From Bacteroidales bacterium UBA4347 (GTDB lineage: Bacteria > Bacteroidota > Bacteroidia > Bacteroidales > P3), in the NCBI GenBank assembly GCA_002394185.1, contig DGTB01000219.1, forward strand, positions 296 through 16,895: a DNA stretch of 16,600 nt, given 5' to 3'. A program made the translations under genes and the position numbers. The first letter of the stretch is position 1; the number at the start of each line of letters is the position of its first letter. Shown here in pieces: positions 1 through 6,316 of the stretch. The notes below the pieces were generated by a model. That model was not told the origin of the DNA. It saw only the letters and a program-made list of their open reading frames with translations, and ran no database searches.

Positions 1-109
1 CTGTATATAGGAACTATATAAGAACTATATGTGAACGATATAAGAACTATATAAGAAGGGCCGAAGAAGGGGCGAAGTGGGGGCGAATCGGGTAGGAGGC
101 GGGAGCGCA
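1..109. repeat. Degenerate tandem repeat with 11-bp period
   Basis: From base 11 the sequence can be cut into consecutive 11-mers: GAACTATATAA, GAACTATATGT, GAACGATATAA, GAACTATATAA, GAAGGGCCGAA, GAAGGGGCGAA, GTGGGGGCGAA, TCGGGTAGGAG. Bases 1-10 fit as a partial earlier unit (shared TATATA). The first four units are AT-rich and nearly identical; the later ones become G-rich but keep the 11-bp phase. The array lies just beyond the stop of rlmB and may continue past the window edge. No function can be assigned; the period is close to one DNA helical turn. Confidence 0.75.
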
Positions 110-121
110 AAAAAAAGCCGT

Positions 122-901
122 CTACTCGCCGCGCTGTTCGAGGGCTTCGTACATGAAGACGCCGGCGGCGACGCTGACGTTAAGCGAGGCCACCTCGCCC
201 ACGATGGGCAGTTTTGCACGCACGTCGCTCAACCTCAGTAGGTCGGGGCTGATGCCGGTTTCCTCGTTGCCGAGGATGAGGAGCGTGGGCTGGCGGAAGT
301 CCACCTTGCGGTAGTGCTCGGCGCCTTTCTCGGTGGCGGCAACCACCTGGTAGCCGTACTGCTTGGCCAGGTTGATGACGGTTTTCATGTTCTGCTCGCG
401 GCAGACGGGGAGGCGCAGCAGGGCACCGCTGGAGGTCTTGATGGCATCCTCGTTCATGGCCGCCGTGCCGCGGTCGGGCACGACGAGGGCGCTGACGCCC
501 GTGCACTCAGCCGTGCGGGCTATGGCGCCCATGTTGCGCACGTCGGTGATGTGGTCCAGCAGGACAACCATGGCGTTTTCGGGCAGGGTTTCAACCAGTT
601 CCATGAAGGAATGGTACTTCACGCTGCCAATGGTGGCCACCACGCCCTGGTGGTTGCCGGCGGTCATCTTGTTGAGCTTCTCCACGGGGACGTACTGGAA
701 GGGTATGTCGTGTTCCTTCATCTTGGCCCTCAACTCGCCCAGGAGCGAGGAGTTGAGTCCGTTCTGGATGAGGATGCGCTCTATCTGCTGGCCGCTGCCG
801 ATGGCCTCGATGACGGGGCGGAGGCCGTAGACTATCTGGAGCGCCGGCATCCTGCCGGCAGCGCCTCTCTGTTGCTGTGGTCTATTCTGTGCTTTTTCCA
901 T
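122..901 (-). CDS. rlmB: TrmH/SpoU-family RNA 2'-O-methyltransferase (RlmB-like)
   Basis: 259 aa. SPOUT-class enzyme that transfers a methyl group from S-adenosylmethionine to a ribose 2'-OH; RlmB in E. coli modifies 23S rRNA G2251. An N-terminal substrate-binding domain (about residues 23-95, starting [11 protein letters not shown]) is followed by the knotted catalytic domain. All three SpoU motifs are visible: motif 1 around N123 and R129 (NMGAIAR), motif 2 [10 protein letters not shown] at 209-218, and motif 3 [11 protein letters not shown] at 238-248. The start codon lies inside the end of lolD (20-bp overlap), so the two are translationally linked. The first 22 residues are not part of the usual fold; residues about 15-22 are encoded by a palindromic element that recurs in hutI. 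The family is certain. The exact target (23S rRNA versus another RNA) is inferred. Confidence 0.9.
   Translation of the reverse strand: MEKAQNRPQQQRGAAGRMPALQIVYGLRPVIEAIGSGQQIERILIQNGLNSSLLGELRAKMKEHDIPFQYVPVEKLNKMTAGNHQGVVATIGSVKYHSFMELVETLPENAMVVLLDHITDVRNMGAIARTAECTGVSALVVPDRGTAAMNEDAIKTSSGALLRLPVCREQNMKTVINLAKQYGYQVVAATEKGAEHYRKVDFRQPTLLILGNEETGISPDLLRLSDVRAKLPIVGEVASLNVSVAAGVFMYEALEQRGE
834..860 (-). repeat. Palindromic element copy A, inside rlmB
   Basis: A perfect 7-bp inverted repeat, GCCGGCA / TGCCGGC (843-849 and 853-859), with a 3-base loop. Read on the minus strand, the 27-nt core matches 23 of 27 bases of a second copy inside hutI (2624-2650). It is translated in frame as AGRMPALQ (residues 15-22), just before the conserved start of the methyltransferase domain. 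The outermost stem pair next to the loop is A-T here and G-C in the hutI copy, so pairing is kept. This resembles in-frame palindromic insertions such as the Rickettsia palindromic elements; relation to any named family is not established. Confidence 0.75.
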
Positions 902-1535
902 CGATGATTGTTATTTTCCGGTCGGCCATGGCGGCCAGTTCTTCGTTGTGGGTGACGATGATGAAGGTCTGGTTGAGCTGTTCGCGCAGGCGGAAGAAGA
1001 GCTCGTGGAGCTCGCGGGCATGCTGCGAGTCGAGGTTGCCGCTGGGCTCGTCGGCCAAGACGGCCATGGGACTGTTCATCAGGGCCCTGGCCACCGCCAC
1101 GCGTTGCTGCTCGCCGCCGCTCATAGCCTGCGGTTTGTGCGCCGCGCGGCCGTCCACCTTCATGAGCGAGAGCAGCTCCATGGCCCTCGCCTGCGCCTCC
1201 TTCATGGGGGTGCCTTTGATGAGGGCGGGAATGCAGACGTTCTCCAGCGCCGTGAATTCCGGCAGCAGGTGGTGCGCCTGGAAGACGAAGCCTATGTGCT
1301 CGTTGCGGAAGCGTGCCAACTCCTTCTCCTTCAGGTTGGACACCTCGGTGTCGCCGTAGCGGAGGGTCCCGCTGTCGGGCCGGTCGAGGGTGCCGAGTAT
1401 CTGCAGCAGTGTCGTCTTGCCCGCGCCGCTGGGGCCCACGATGCTGACGACCTCGCCCTGATTGATTTCCAGCGAGATATTCTTCAGTACGTGCAGGTCG
1501 CCGTAGCTCTTGTTGATATTGATTGCCTGTATCAC
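882..1535 (-). CDS. lolD: LolD-type lipoprotein-releasing ABC transporter ATPase
   Basis: 217 aa, usual length for LolD/MacB-type ATPases. It powers LolCE-type permeases, which release outer-membrane lipoproteins from the inner membrane, and acts at the cytoplasmic face. Visible motifs: Walker [10 protein letters not shown] (34-42), Q-loop Q87, ABC signature [15 protein letters not shown] (139-153), Walker B plus catalytic glutamate [11 protein letters not shown] (160-170) and H-loop H197. The start appears to be GTG (1533-1535), giving the expected N-terminus [12 protein letters not shown]. It sits 40 bp after hutI and overlaps rlmB by 20 bp, so it is probably cotranscribed with both. No permease gene is in the window. 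The LolD subfamily is inferred from length and from the [18 protein letters not shown] and [15 protein letters not shown] stretches; a MacB-like ATPase is the alternative. Confidence 0.85.
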   Translation of the reverse strand: MIQAININKSYGDLHVLKNISLEINQGEVVSIVGPSGAGKTTLLQILGTLDRPDSGTLRYGDTEVSNLKEKELARFRNEHIGFVFQAHHLLPEFTALENVCIPALIKGTPMKEAQARAMELLSLMKVDGRAAHKPQAMSGGEQQRVAVARALMNSPMAVLADEPSGNLDSQHARELHELFFRLREQLNQTFIIVTHNEELAAMADRKITIIDGKSTE

Positions 1536-1545
1536 ACTATTGTCT

Positions 1546-1577
1546 TGACTACTTAACTACTTTTCCACTTAACCACT
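1546..1577 (-). repeat. 8-bp-period tandem repeat filling the hutI-lolD spacer
   Basis: On the minus strand the spacer reads as consecutive 8-mers AGTGGTTA, AGTGGAAA, AGTAGTTA, AGTAGTCA, with a weaker fifth unit AGACAATA. The first unit contains the last two bases of the hutI stop codon, and the array occupies most of the gap to lolD. The core GTTAAGT recurs in the 7-bp-period spacer at 6317-6344. Confidence 0.65.
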
Positions 1578-2874
1578 ACATTTCCACGCCGTTGATAAAC
1601 ACCCGCTCCACCTTGTTCTCGCCGTAGCTGTAGGGCATGTACTCGTAGCTGGCGATGGGTTTGGTGATGAAGAAGTTGGCCTTCTTGCCCACGGCGATGG
1701 TGCCCAGCTCGTGGCTGACGCCCATGGCGTAGGCGGTGTTGAGGGTGGTGGCGTTGAGGGCCTCCTCGGGGGTGAGGCGGTAGCGGATGCAGGCCATGGA
1801 GAGGATGAGCTGCATGTTGCACGAAGGCGAGGTGCCGGGGTTGTAGTCCGACGCCATGGCCACGGGCAGGCCGGCCTCGATCATGCGGCGCGCCGGCGAG
1901 AGGGGCAGGTTGAGGAAGAAGGCGCAGCCCGGCAGGATGGTGGGCATGGTGTCGGTGCCTTTGAGGCACTCGATTTCGGCATCGCCCATCTGCTCCAGGT
2001 GGTCGACGGAGATGGCATTGTATTTCACACCCACCTGCACGCCGCCCGAGATGGCCATCTCGTTGGCGTGGATTTTGGGGCGCATGCCGTGCTTGATGCC
2101 GGCCTCGAGGATGCGGGCGGTGTCGTCGACGGTGAAGAATCCCTGGTCGCAGAAGACATCGATGAAGTCGGCCAGTCCTTCGTCGGCCACGCGCGGAATC
2201 ATCTCGTTGATGACGAGGTCGACATAGTCCTCCTGGTGGCCGCGGTATTCCATGGGGATGCCGTGGGCGCCGAGGAAGTTGGACTTGATGGTCAGGGGCG
2301 AGTTCTCTTTGAGGCGGCGGATGACGCGGAGGAGTTTCAGCTCGCTCTCGGTGGTGAGGCCATAGCCGCTCTTGATTTCGATGGCGCCGGTGCCGAGGCG
2401 CATGGCCTCCTCGAGGCGTTGAAGGGCCATGTCGTAGAGTTCCTGCTCCGAGGCCGCGGCGGTGGCTTTGGCCGAATTGAGGATACCCCCTCCCCTCTTG
2501 GCGATCTCCTCGTAGGAGAGGCCGCGGATCTTGTCCACGAACTCATGCTCGCGCGAGTTGGCGTAGACCAGGTGCGTATGCGAGTCGCAGAACGTCGGGA
2601 AGACCATTCGCCCCGTGGCATCGATTTGGAGCGCCGGCGTCTCGCCGGCACCACAGCCGTCCGCACTCAGTTCGTTCATCGGCCCGAAGGCCTTTATCTT
2701 ACCGTCCTCCACAAGGAGGTATGCGTCCTTCATGGTCTCCATCTGCGCCATCTCCTTGCCTTGGGCGCGAAGCTTGGGCTGGTAGTTGCCCCCCTGTCCG
2801 AGGGGAACTGTCGCTTTGCGGCTGAGGGGTTCCACCTGCACCAGCTCCTTGATATTCTTGATAAGTGTCTGCAT
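1576..2874 (-). CDS. hutI: Imidazolonepropionase (histidine degradation)
   Basis: 432 aa. Amidohydrolase that opens 4-imidazolone-5-propionate to N-formimino-L-glutamate, step three of histidine breakdown, in the cytoplasm. Metal ligands by family comparison are H99 and H101 (SHTHLVY), H269 (KIHANEM) and D343 (ASDYNPGTSP). The substrate-site stretches KSGYGLTTESELKLL (168-182) and SVDHLEQ (289-295) are also present. It is longer than typical HutI (about 400-420 aa). Two extra segments in the N-terminal half explain this: residues about 18-34, encoded by DNA with a small C/G hairpin, and about 70-83, ending in AGETPALQ, encoded by the palindromic element also found in rlmB. Neither touches a metal ligand, so activity is probably kept. 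No hutH, hutU or formiminotransferase gene is in the window. A good promoter lies just upstream. Confidence 0.93.
   Translation of the reverse strand: MQTLIKNIKELVQVEPLSRKATVPLGQGGNYQPKLRAQGKEMAQMETMKDAYLLVEDGKIKAFGPMNELSADGCGAGETPALQIDATGRMVFPTFCDSHTHLVYANSREHEFVDKIRGLSYEEIAKRGGGILNSAKATAAASEQELYDMALQRLEEAMRLGTGAIEIKSGYGLTTESELKLLRVIRRLKENSPLTIKSNFLGAHGIPMEYRGHQEDYVDLVINEMIPRVADEGLADFIDVFCDQGFFTVDDTARILEAGIKHGMRPKIHANEMAISGGVQVGVKYNAISVDHLEQMGDAEIECLKGTDTMPTILPGCAFFLNLPLSPARRMIEAGLPVAMASDYNPGTSPSCNMQLILSMACIRYRLTPEEALNATTLNTAYAMGVSHELGTIAVGKKANFFITKPIASYEYMPYSYGENKVERVFINGVEM
2624..2650 (-). repeat. Palindromic element copy B, inside hutI
   Basis: A perfect 7-bp inverted repeat, GCCGGCG / CGCCGGC (2633-2639 and 2643-2649), with loop TCT. 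The core is the same as copy A in rlmB and is read in the same frame (AGETPALQ, residues 76-83). It lies in a loop-like insertion between the N-terminal strand segment and IDATGR of the amidohydrolase. The stem pair nearest the loop differs from copy A on both arms, so base pairing is conserved while sequence is not. Confidence 0.75.
2789..2805 (-). repeat. C/G hairpin in the extra N-terminal segment of hutI
   Basis: CCCCT (2791-2795) pairs with AGGGG (2801-2805) around the loop GTCCG. It is translated as part of VPLGQGG, in a stretch (residues about 18-34) that HutI relatives lack as far as I can recall. It could be a second, different in-frame palindromic insert. The stem is only 5 bp and no second copy is in the window. 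Confidence 0.35.
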
Positions 2875-2915
2875 ATAATCAAATGTTATTTATTTTTCAC
2901 ACATCAATTTTGCTG

Positions 2916-2946
2916 CAAAGGTACAACAAATATTTCACCTGGCAAA
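2916..2946 (-). promoter_or_regulatory. Bacteroidota-type promoter for hutI
   Basis: On the minus strand the -7 element TACCTTTG (2916-2923) matches TAnnTTTG exactly. TTTG (2943-2946) lies 19 bases upstream as the -33 element. The leader to the hutI ATG would be about 35 nt. It probably drives hutI, lolD and rlmB together. Confidence 0.7.
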
Positions 2947-2995
2947 ATATTTATTTTACCATGCCCGCCATTTGCTGCAGCTCCTCCACGATGAA

Positions 2996-3406
2996 TTATC
3001 TGACCGTGGTGCCGTCGTGGCTCCAGCGCTTGCCGGCCAGTGTATCGGGCATGCCCTCTGTGCGTAACAGGTGCACCTGGTAGTAGAGGTACTCCTCGAG
3101 GTTCTCGTCATACTCGCACGGGAACTGGGCGCACACGGCCTCGTCGTCGATCTGCGACAGGATGCCGTTGTATCGAGCCAAAGCTTCACGGTCGGCGGCG
3201 ACGGTCGTCCCGTCGACGGTGAACATCCTCACATCGTCGGTGAAGAAATCGGCGATATAGGTCATATCGGCACGGCCCCACGACATGTCGTCGGTGGAGA
3301 TGGTGTAGTAATGGGTGGCCGAGGCCCCCTCGTCGTCACTCTGGCAGCCGACAACAAACATCATGCAGGCAGCCATTATAATAAAAATACCTTTCTTCAT
3401 ATTCAT
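2996..3406 (-). CDS. Small putative lipoprotein, function unknown
   Basis: 136 aa, family not recognised. The N-terminus is a lipoprotein signal: KK at 4-5, a hydrophobic stretch at 6-19, and the lipobox VVGC with C21 as the lipidated residue. The residues after the cysteine, QSDDEG, are acidic near positions +3 to +5. In Bacteroidota such acidic residues are associated with export of lipoproteins to the cell surface, so surface exposure is an inference. The mature part is about 115 residues, mostly polar, with an acidic segment DDEAVCAQFPCEYDEN that contains two cysteines. ATG at 3404-3406 is used; a second ATG two codons later is equally possible. It is not closely coupled to its neighbours: there is a 99-bp gap upstream, with no good promoter match, and 121 bp downstream to hutI. 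Confidence 0.75.
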   Translation of the reverse strand: MNMKKGIFIIMAACMMFVVGCQSDDEGASATHYYTISTDDMSWGRADMTYIADFFTDDVRMFTVDGTTVAADREALARYNGILSQIDDEAVCAQFPCEYDENLEEYLYYQVHLLRTEGMPDTLAGKRWSHDGTTVR

Positions 3407-3505
3407 TTTCTTTAAAGTTACTCTGTTACACCCGAATCATTGGCAGCACACTCTTGTAGCAGGTCTGTTCCTTGTGTCCTTTGATTCCGGGTTGCAGCAT
3501 ATTGG

Positions 3506-4003
3506 TTATCGTTGAATAATGATGGCCGGCGGCTGGTTCTGCTGGCGCTCGCGGTCGCTGAAGCGGGTGCCGTTGGCGATGATGAACTGGCGCACGGCCT
3601 CGGGGTCGAGCTGGCGGTCTTTGATGAGGCGGTGGCGGGCCACGAGCTTGGCGATGGAAGCCTCCTTGGGCAAAAAGGGCGAGTCTACCTCGGCCACTTC
3701 GTCGCTGCCGCGGAAGGAGAAGACGAGGTAGGCCGTCGGGGTGCCGTCGGGGAACTCGCGGCTGCGGCGCTCGCGGTCGGTGAAGCTCTCCTGCCGCACA
3801 GTGATGAGCAGGTCGTCGTTCGCGTCCACGATGGTGAAGACGCATTCCGTGCTGAGCAGTTTGCAGCCCTCCTTTTCGATGTAGGCGACAGTGTCGCCGT
3901 TTACAATCATCTCGCCGTCTTTGCCGACGGAGACCTTTTGGCGCTGCGCGAAGGCCGTCGTGCCGACGGCCATCAGCAATGCTATGAGCAGTGTGTGTTT
4001 CAT
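3506..4003 (-). CDS. Secreted protein of unknown function downstream of ruvB
   Basis: 165 aa, family not recognised. Residues 1-19 form a clear signal peptide (MKHTLLIALLMAVGTTAFA, cleavage before Q20), so the product is probably periplasmic or secreted. The mature part starts with a strand-rich region (VSVGKDGEMIVNGDTVAYIEKEG) and has a charged middle (TDRERRSREFPDGTP). It ends with a proline/glutamine-rich tail (RQQNQPPAIIIQR). No catalytic motif or membrane segment is visible beyond the signal. The ATG is 4 bp after the ruvB stop, so it is very likely the second gene of a ruvB transcript. A link to recombination is unlikely given that it is exported. Confidence 0.8.
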   Translation of the reverse strand: MKHTLLIALLMAVGTTAFAQRQKVSVGKDGEMIVNGDTVAYIEKEGCKLLSTECVFTIVDANDDLLITVRQESFTDRERRSREFPDGTPTAYLVFSFRGSDEVAEVDSPFLPKEASIAKLVARHRLIKDRQLDPEAVRQFIIANGTRFSDRERQQNQPPAIIIQR

Positions 4004-4007
4004 AATT

Positions 4008-5030
4008 TCAAAAGAGTTCCTGTTGGTTGCCGTTCTGTTTTATCTTGCCCAGGTGCTGGTAGGCGAGCATGGTGGCTTCGCGGCCGCGGGGGGTGCGCAT
4101 GAGGTAGCCCTCCTGGATGAGGTAGGGTTCGTAGACCTCCTCGACGGTGCCGGCGTCTTCGCCCACGGCGGTGGCCACGGTGTTGAGCCCCACGGGGCCG
4201 CCCTTGAACTTGTCGATGATGGTGGAGAGGATTCGGATGTCCATGTCGTCCAGTCCGTTGCGGTCCACGTTGAGGGCCTGGAGGGCATAGCGTGCAATGT
4301 CGAGGGTGATGGTGCCGTCGCCCTTGACCTGCGCGAAGTCGCGCACGCGGCGCAGCAGGCGGTTGGCGATACGGGGGGTGCCGCGCGAACGGCGGGCAAT
4401 CTCGATGGCGCTCTCGGAGGTTATCTTCACCTGCAAGAGCGAGGCCGAGCGGTTGACAATCTTGGTAAGCGTCTCGGCATCATAGTATTCCAGACGGCAG
4501 TTGATGCCGAAGCGGGCGCGCAGCGGGGCGGTGAGCATGCCGCTGCGGGTGGTGGCGCCGATGAGGGTGAAGGGCTTGAGGTTAAGCTGCACGCTGCGGG
4601 CCGCCGGGCCGGACTCGATCATGATGTCGATGCGGAAGTCCTCCATGGCACTGTAGAGATACTCCTCCACCACGGGCGAGAGGCGGTGTATCTCGTCGAT
4701 GAAAAGCACGTCGTTGGGCTGCAGCGAGGTGAGCAGGCCCGCCAAGTCGCCGGGCTTGTCGAGCACGGGACCGGAGGTGGTTTTGATGCTCACGCCCAGC
4801 TCGTTGGCGATGATGTTGCTGAGGGTGGTCTTGCCCAGGCCCGGAGGGCCGTAGAGCAACACATGGTCCAGCGGCTCGCCACGGTCCTTGGCGGCGCGGA
4901 CGAAGACCTTGAGGTTCTCCACCACCTGGTGCTGACCGGCGAAACTGTCGAACCCCGACGGGCGCAACGCACGCTCTATCTCTTTTTCCTTGGCGGAAAT
5001 GCTACGGCCATCTAAATTGTCATTACTCAC
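4008..5030 (-). CDS. ruvB: Holliday junction branch-migration helicase RuvB
   Basis: 340 aa from the proposed GTG start, matching the usual RuvB length. A hexameric AAA+ motor that with RuvA drives branch migration of Holliday junctions for RuvC cleavage. Visible motifs: Walker [10 protein letters not shown] (61-69), Walker B DEIHRL (112-117), sensor-1/arginine-finger region [17 protein letters not shown], and the C-terminal winged-helix end [16 protein letters not shown]. The frame stays open to an ATG at 5133-5135. That start is rejected because an excellent promoter (5076-5107) lies inside the extension and the added residues are unlike RuvB. GTG at 5028-5030 begins [19 protein letters not shown], as in relatives. 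No ruvA or ruvC is in the window. The secreted-protein gene follows 4 bp downstream. Confidence 0.95.
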   Translation of the reverse strand: MSNDNLDGRSISAKEKEIERALRPSGFDSFAGQHQVVENLKVFVRAAKDRGEPLDHVLLYGPPGLGKTTLSNIIANELGVSIKTTSGPVLDKPGDLAGLLTSLQPNDVLFIDEIHRLSPVVEEYLYSAMEDFRIDIMIESGPAARSVQLNLKPFTLIGATTRSGMLTAPLRARFGINCRLEYYDAETLTKIVNRSASLLQVKITSESAIEIARRSRGTPRIANRLLRRVRDFAQVKGDGTITLDIARYALQALNVDRNGLDDMDIRILSTIIDKFKGGPVGLNTVATAVGEDAGTVEEVYEPYLIQEGYLMRTPRGREATMLAYQHLGKIKQNGNQQELF

Positions 5031-5075
5031 TGTGAATATATTATTTAAGGTGTTCGCCACCTGCGGTTCATGCTG

Positions 5076-5107
5076 CAAAATTAACACTTTTTTCGCTAAC
5101 GGCCAAA
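5076..5107 (-). promoter_or_regulatory. Bacteroidota-type promoter for ruvB
   Basis: On the minus strand the -7 element TAATTTTG (5076-5083) is a perfect TAnnTTTG match, with TTTG (5104-5107) 20 bases upstream. The expected transcript start near 5070 leaves a leader of about 40 nt to the GTG at 5030 and excludes the longer ATG start. Confidence 0.75.
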
Positions 5108-5154
5108 AGTTTTTACAAAACAGCCCATAGAGCACTGACTTTCAATACAAAACA

Positions 5155-5162
5155 TATTTTTG
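5155..5162 (+). promoter_or_regulatory. Possible -7 box for the stress-protein gene
   Basis: TATTTTTG fits TAnnTTTG exactly on the plus strand, but no TTTG lies at the right distance upstream. If used, the leader would be about 300 nt and would carry the 11-bp repeats and the hairpin. No better -7 match was seen closer to the gene. Confidence 0.25.
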
Positions 5163-5163
5163 C

Positions 5164-5203
5164 AAAAAAACACAAAAAAAACTCGAAAAACAAAAATATA
5201 AAA
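5164..5203. other. Phased A-tracts, likely bent DNA
   Basis: A-runs centred near 5167, 5178, 5188, 5194 and 5201. The first three are spaced close to one helical turn, the arrangement known to cause intrinsic curvature. They lie about 60 bp upstream of the ruvB -33 element. Confidence 0.5.
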
Positions 5204-5230
5204 CAATGATATTCAACAGTTAACACATAT

Positions 5231-5362
5231 CAAGTCTTTACCAACTCTTTACTATCTCCTTACTATCTCCTTATCAACTCCTACTATAGTGGGAGATGAT
5301 AGGTAGATGGTAGGTGGATAATAGGTGGGAACAAGGGGGTAGGTACCTGTTAGGTGGCTGTC
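5231..5362. repeat. 11-bp-period repeats with pyrimidine-rich and purine-rich halves
   Basis: The left part reads as 11-mers CAAGTCTTTAC, CAACTCTTTAC, TATCTCCTTAC, TATCTCCTTAT, CAACTCCTACT. After ATAGTGGGAGA the right part reads TGATAGGTAGA, TGGTAGGTGGA, TAATAGGTGGG, then weaker units to 5362. The right half loosely resembles the reverse complement of the left (for example ATCTCC against GGAGAT), so the region can also fold on itself. The period is the same as in the arrays at both window ends. Confidence 0.65.
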
Positions 5363-5399
5363 GGGATCCTTGTCGATACGATGCCCTGAGGGATAAAAT

Positions 5400-5441
5400 A
5401 AAAAAAAAGCACCTGCGGCATACTAAAATTTCCACAGGTGC
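5400..5441 (-). terminator. Hairpin with T-tract on the minus strand, in the stress-protein leader
   Basis: GCACCTGCGG (5409-5418) pairs with CCACAGGTGC (5432-5441), a 10-bp stem with one mismatch and a 13-nt loop. On the minus strand it is followed by nine T residues (5400-5408), the form of an intrinsic terminator. No gene on that strand lies upstream of it. It may stop antisense transcription into ruvB's region, or act on the plus strand as a leader hairpin or operator for the stress-protein gene 32 bp downstream. Confidence 0.5.
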
Positions 5442-5473
5442 GTTATCAGTTAAAAATATAAAAAGAATAAGGA

Positions 5474-6313
5474 ATGAAACCAATTATTGTTGGAACAGAT
5501 TTTTCCGCAGGATCCTACATGGCTCTCGAGCTGGCCATCGACGTGGCCAACCGTTTCCAGAGCGACATTATACTTATTTGGGCGCGTCGCGAGAAGCTCC
5601 TCTTCAACGACGAACAGCTCTCCACGATGACCAACCTGGCCGAGGACAAGCTACAGGCCCTCTGCGACAAGTACCAGCCTGCCATGAAGTACGGCAAACT
5701 GCGCTGGCAGATTACCAACGGCAAGGTGGCTCCGGCGCTGGCCACGACGGCCACGCGCGAATTGGCCTCGATGATCATCATCGGCACCAACGGAGCCTCG
5801 GGATTTGAGAAATACTGGATGGGTAGCCAGGCCGTGCGCATCGTGCAGGACTCGCCCTGCCCCGTGCTCACCGTACGCCAGGGCTACGACTTCCACAAGA
5901 AGCTGGAGCGCATCGTGGTGCCCCTGCGCGTCAACGCCAATTCGCGCCAAAAGGTGCCGCCCGCAGCCTCCATGGCCAAGATTTTCGATTCTGAGGTCTA
6001 CATCCTCGGTCTGCTCGACATGAAAGAGGACGAGCAGGTGTTGCGCACCTACGTGCAGCAGAGCACCGACTACCTGGACAAAGAGGTCGTGAAGTACCAG
6101 ACTGTAATCCGCCCCTACTCCAACTACTGCGACACGGTGATGGAATACACCGAGGACATCAAGGCCGACCTGGTGGTCATCAACACCGAACAGGACCGCA
6201 TCATCAGCCAGATATTCCTCGGCACCAACGCCCAGCAGATAGTCCACCGCTCGCAGATTCCCGTGCTCTGCATCCACCCGGCCGACTACATCAACGTTTC
6301 GGCGAAAATCTGA
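5474..6313 (+). CDS. Universal stress protein with tandem Usp domains
   Basis: 279 aa, cytoplasmic, two UspA-type domains (about residues 1-136 and 143-279). The first starts with the usual strand PIIVGTDFS (3-11). It carries the full ATP-binding pattern G-2x-G-9x-G-S (G104, G107, G117, S118), so it probably binds ATP like MJ0577-type Usp proteins. The second starts ERIVVPLRVNANS and has only a partial glycine motif (FLGTNAQQIV, about 248-257), so it is probably a non-binding or altered partner domain. Two-domain Usp proteins are widespread; their exact role is mostly unknown and linked to growth arrest and stress. The ATG follows a long AT-rich leader containing a hairpin. The flavoprotein gene starts 35 bp downstream and may be cotranscribed. 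Confidence 0.9.
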   Translation: MKPIIVGTDFSAGSYMALELAIDVANRFQSDIILIWARREKLLFNDEQLSTMTNLAEDKLQALCDKYQPAMKYGKLRWQITNGKVAPALATTATRELASMIIIGTNGASGFEKYWMGSQAVRIVQDSPCPVLTVRQGYDFHKKLERIVVPLRVNANSRQKVPPAASMAKIFDSEVYILGLLDMKEDEQVLRTYVQQSTDYLDKEVVKYQTVIRPYSNYCDTVMEYTEDIKADLVVINTEQDRIISQIFLGTNAQQIVHRSQIPVLCIHPADYINVSAKI

Positions 6314-6316
6314 GCA

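Larger units (their letters stand above)
5031..5473. other. Gene-free divergent region between ruvB and the stress-protein gene
   Basis: 443 bp without a plausible coding frame. In order it holds the ruvB promoter (5076-5107, minus), a possible plus-strand -7 box (5155-5162), a run of phased A-tracts (5164-5203), an 11-bp-period repeat region that switches from pyrimidine-rich to purine-rich units (5231-5362), and a hairpin next to a 9-A tract (5400-5441). Confidence 0.8.

Noticed and set aside
1878..1895. Further copies of the palindromic element at other GCCGGC sites (for example near 1890, 7570, 11375, 16140)
   Set aside because: They have no second arm at the right distance and no shared flank; they are ordinary GC-rich codons.
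1711..2994. Open frame of 427 codons antisense to hutI
   Set aside because: hutI carries all its metal ligands on the other strand; this frame even runs through the hutI promoter.
3891..5015. Open frame of 374 codons antisense to ruvB
   Set aside because: ruvB is unmistakable on the other strand, and this frame has no motif and no promoter.
5031..5135. Longer ruvB with 35 extra N-terminal residues from ATG 5133-5135
   Set aside because: A perfect -7 box and a well-spaced TTTG lie inside the extension, and RuvB is normally about 340 aa.
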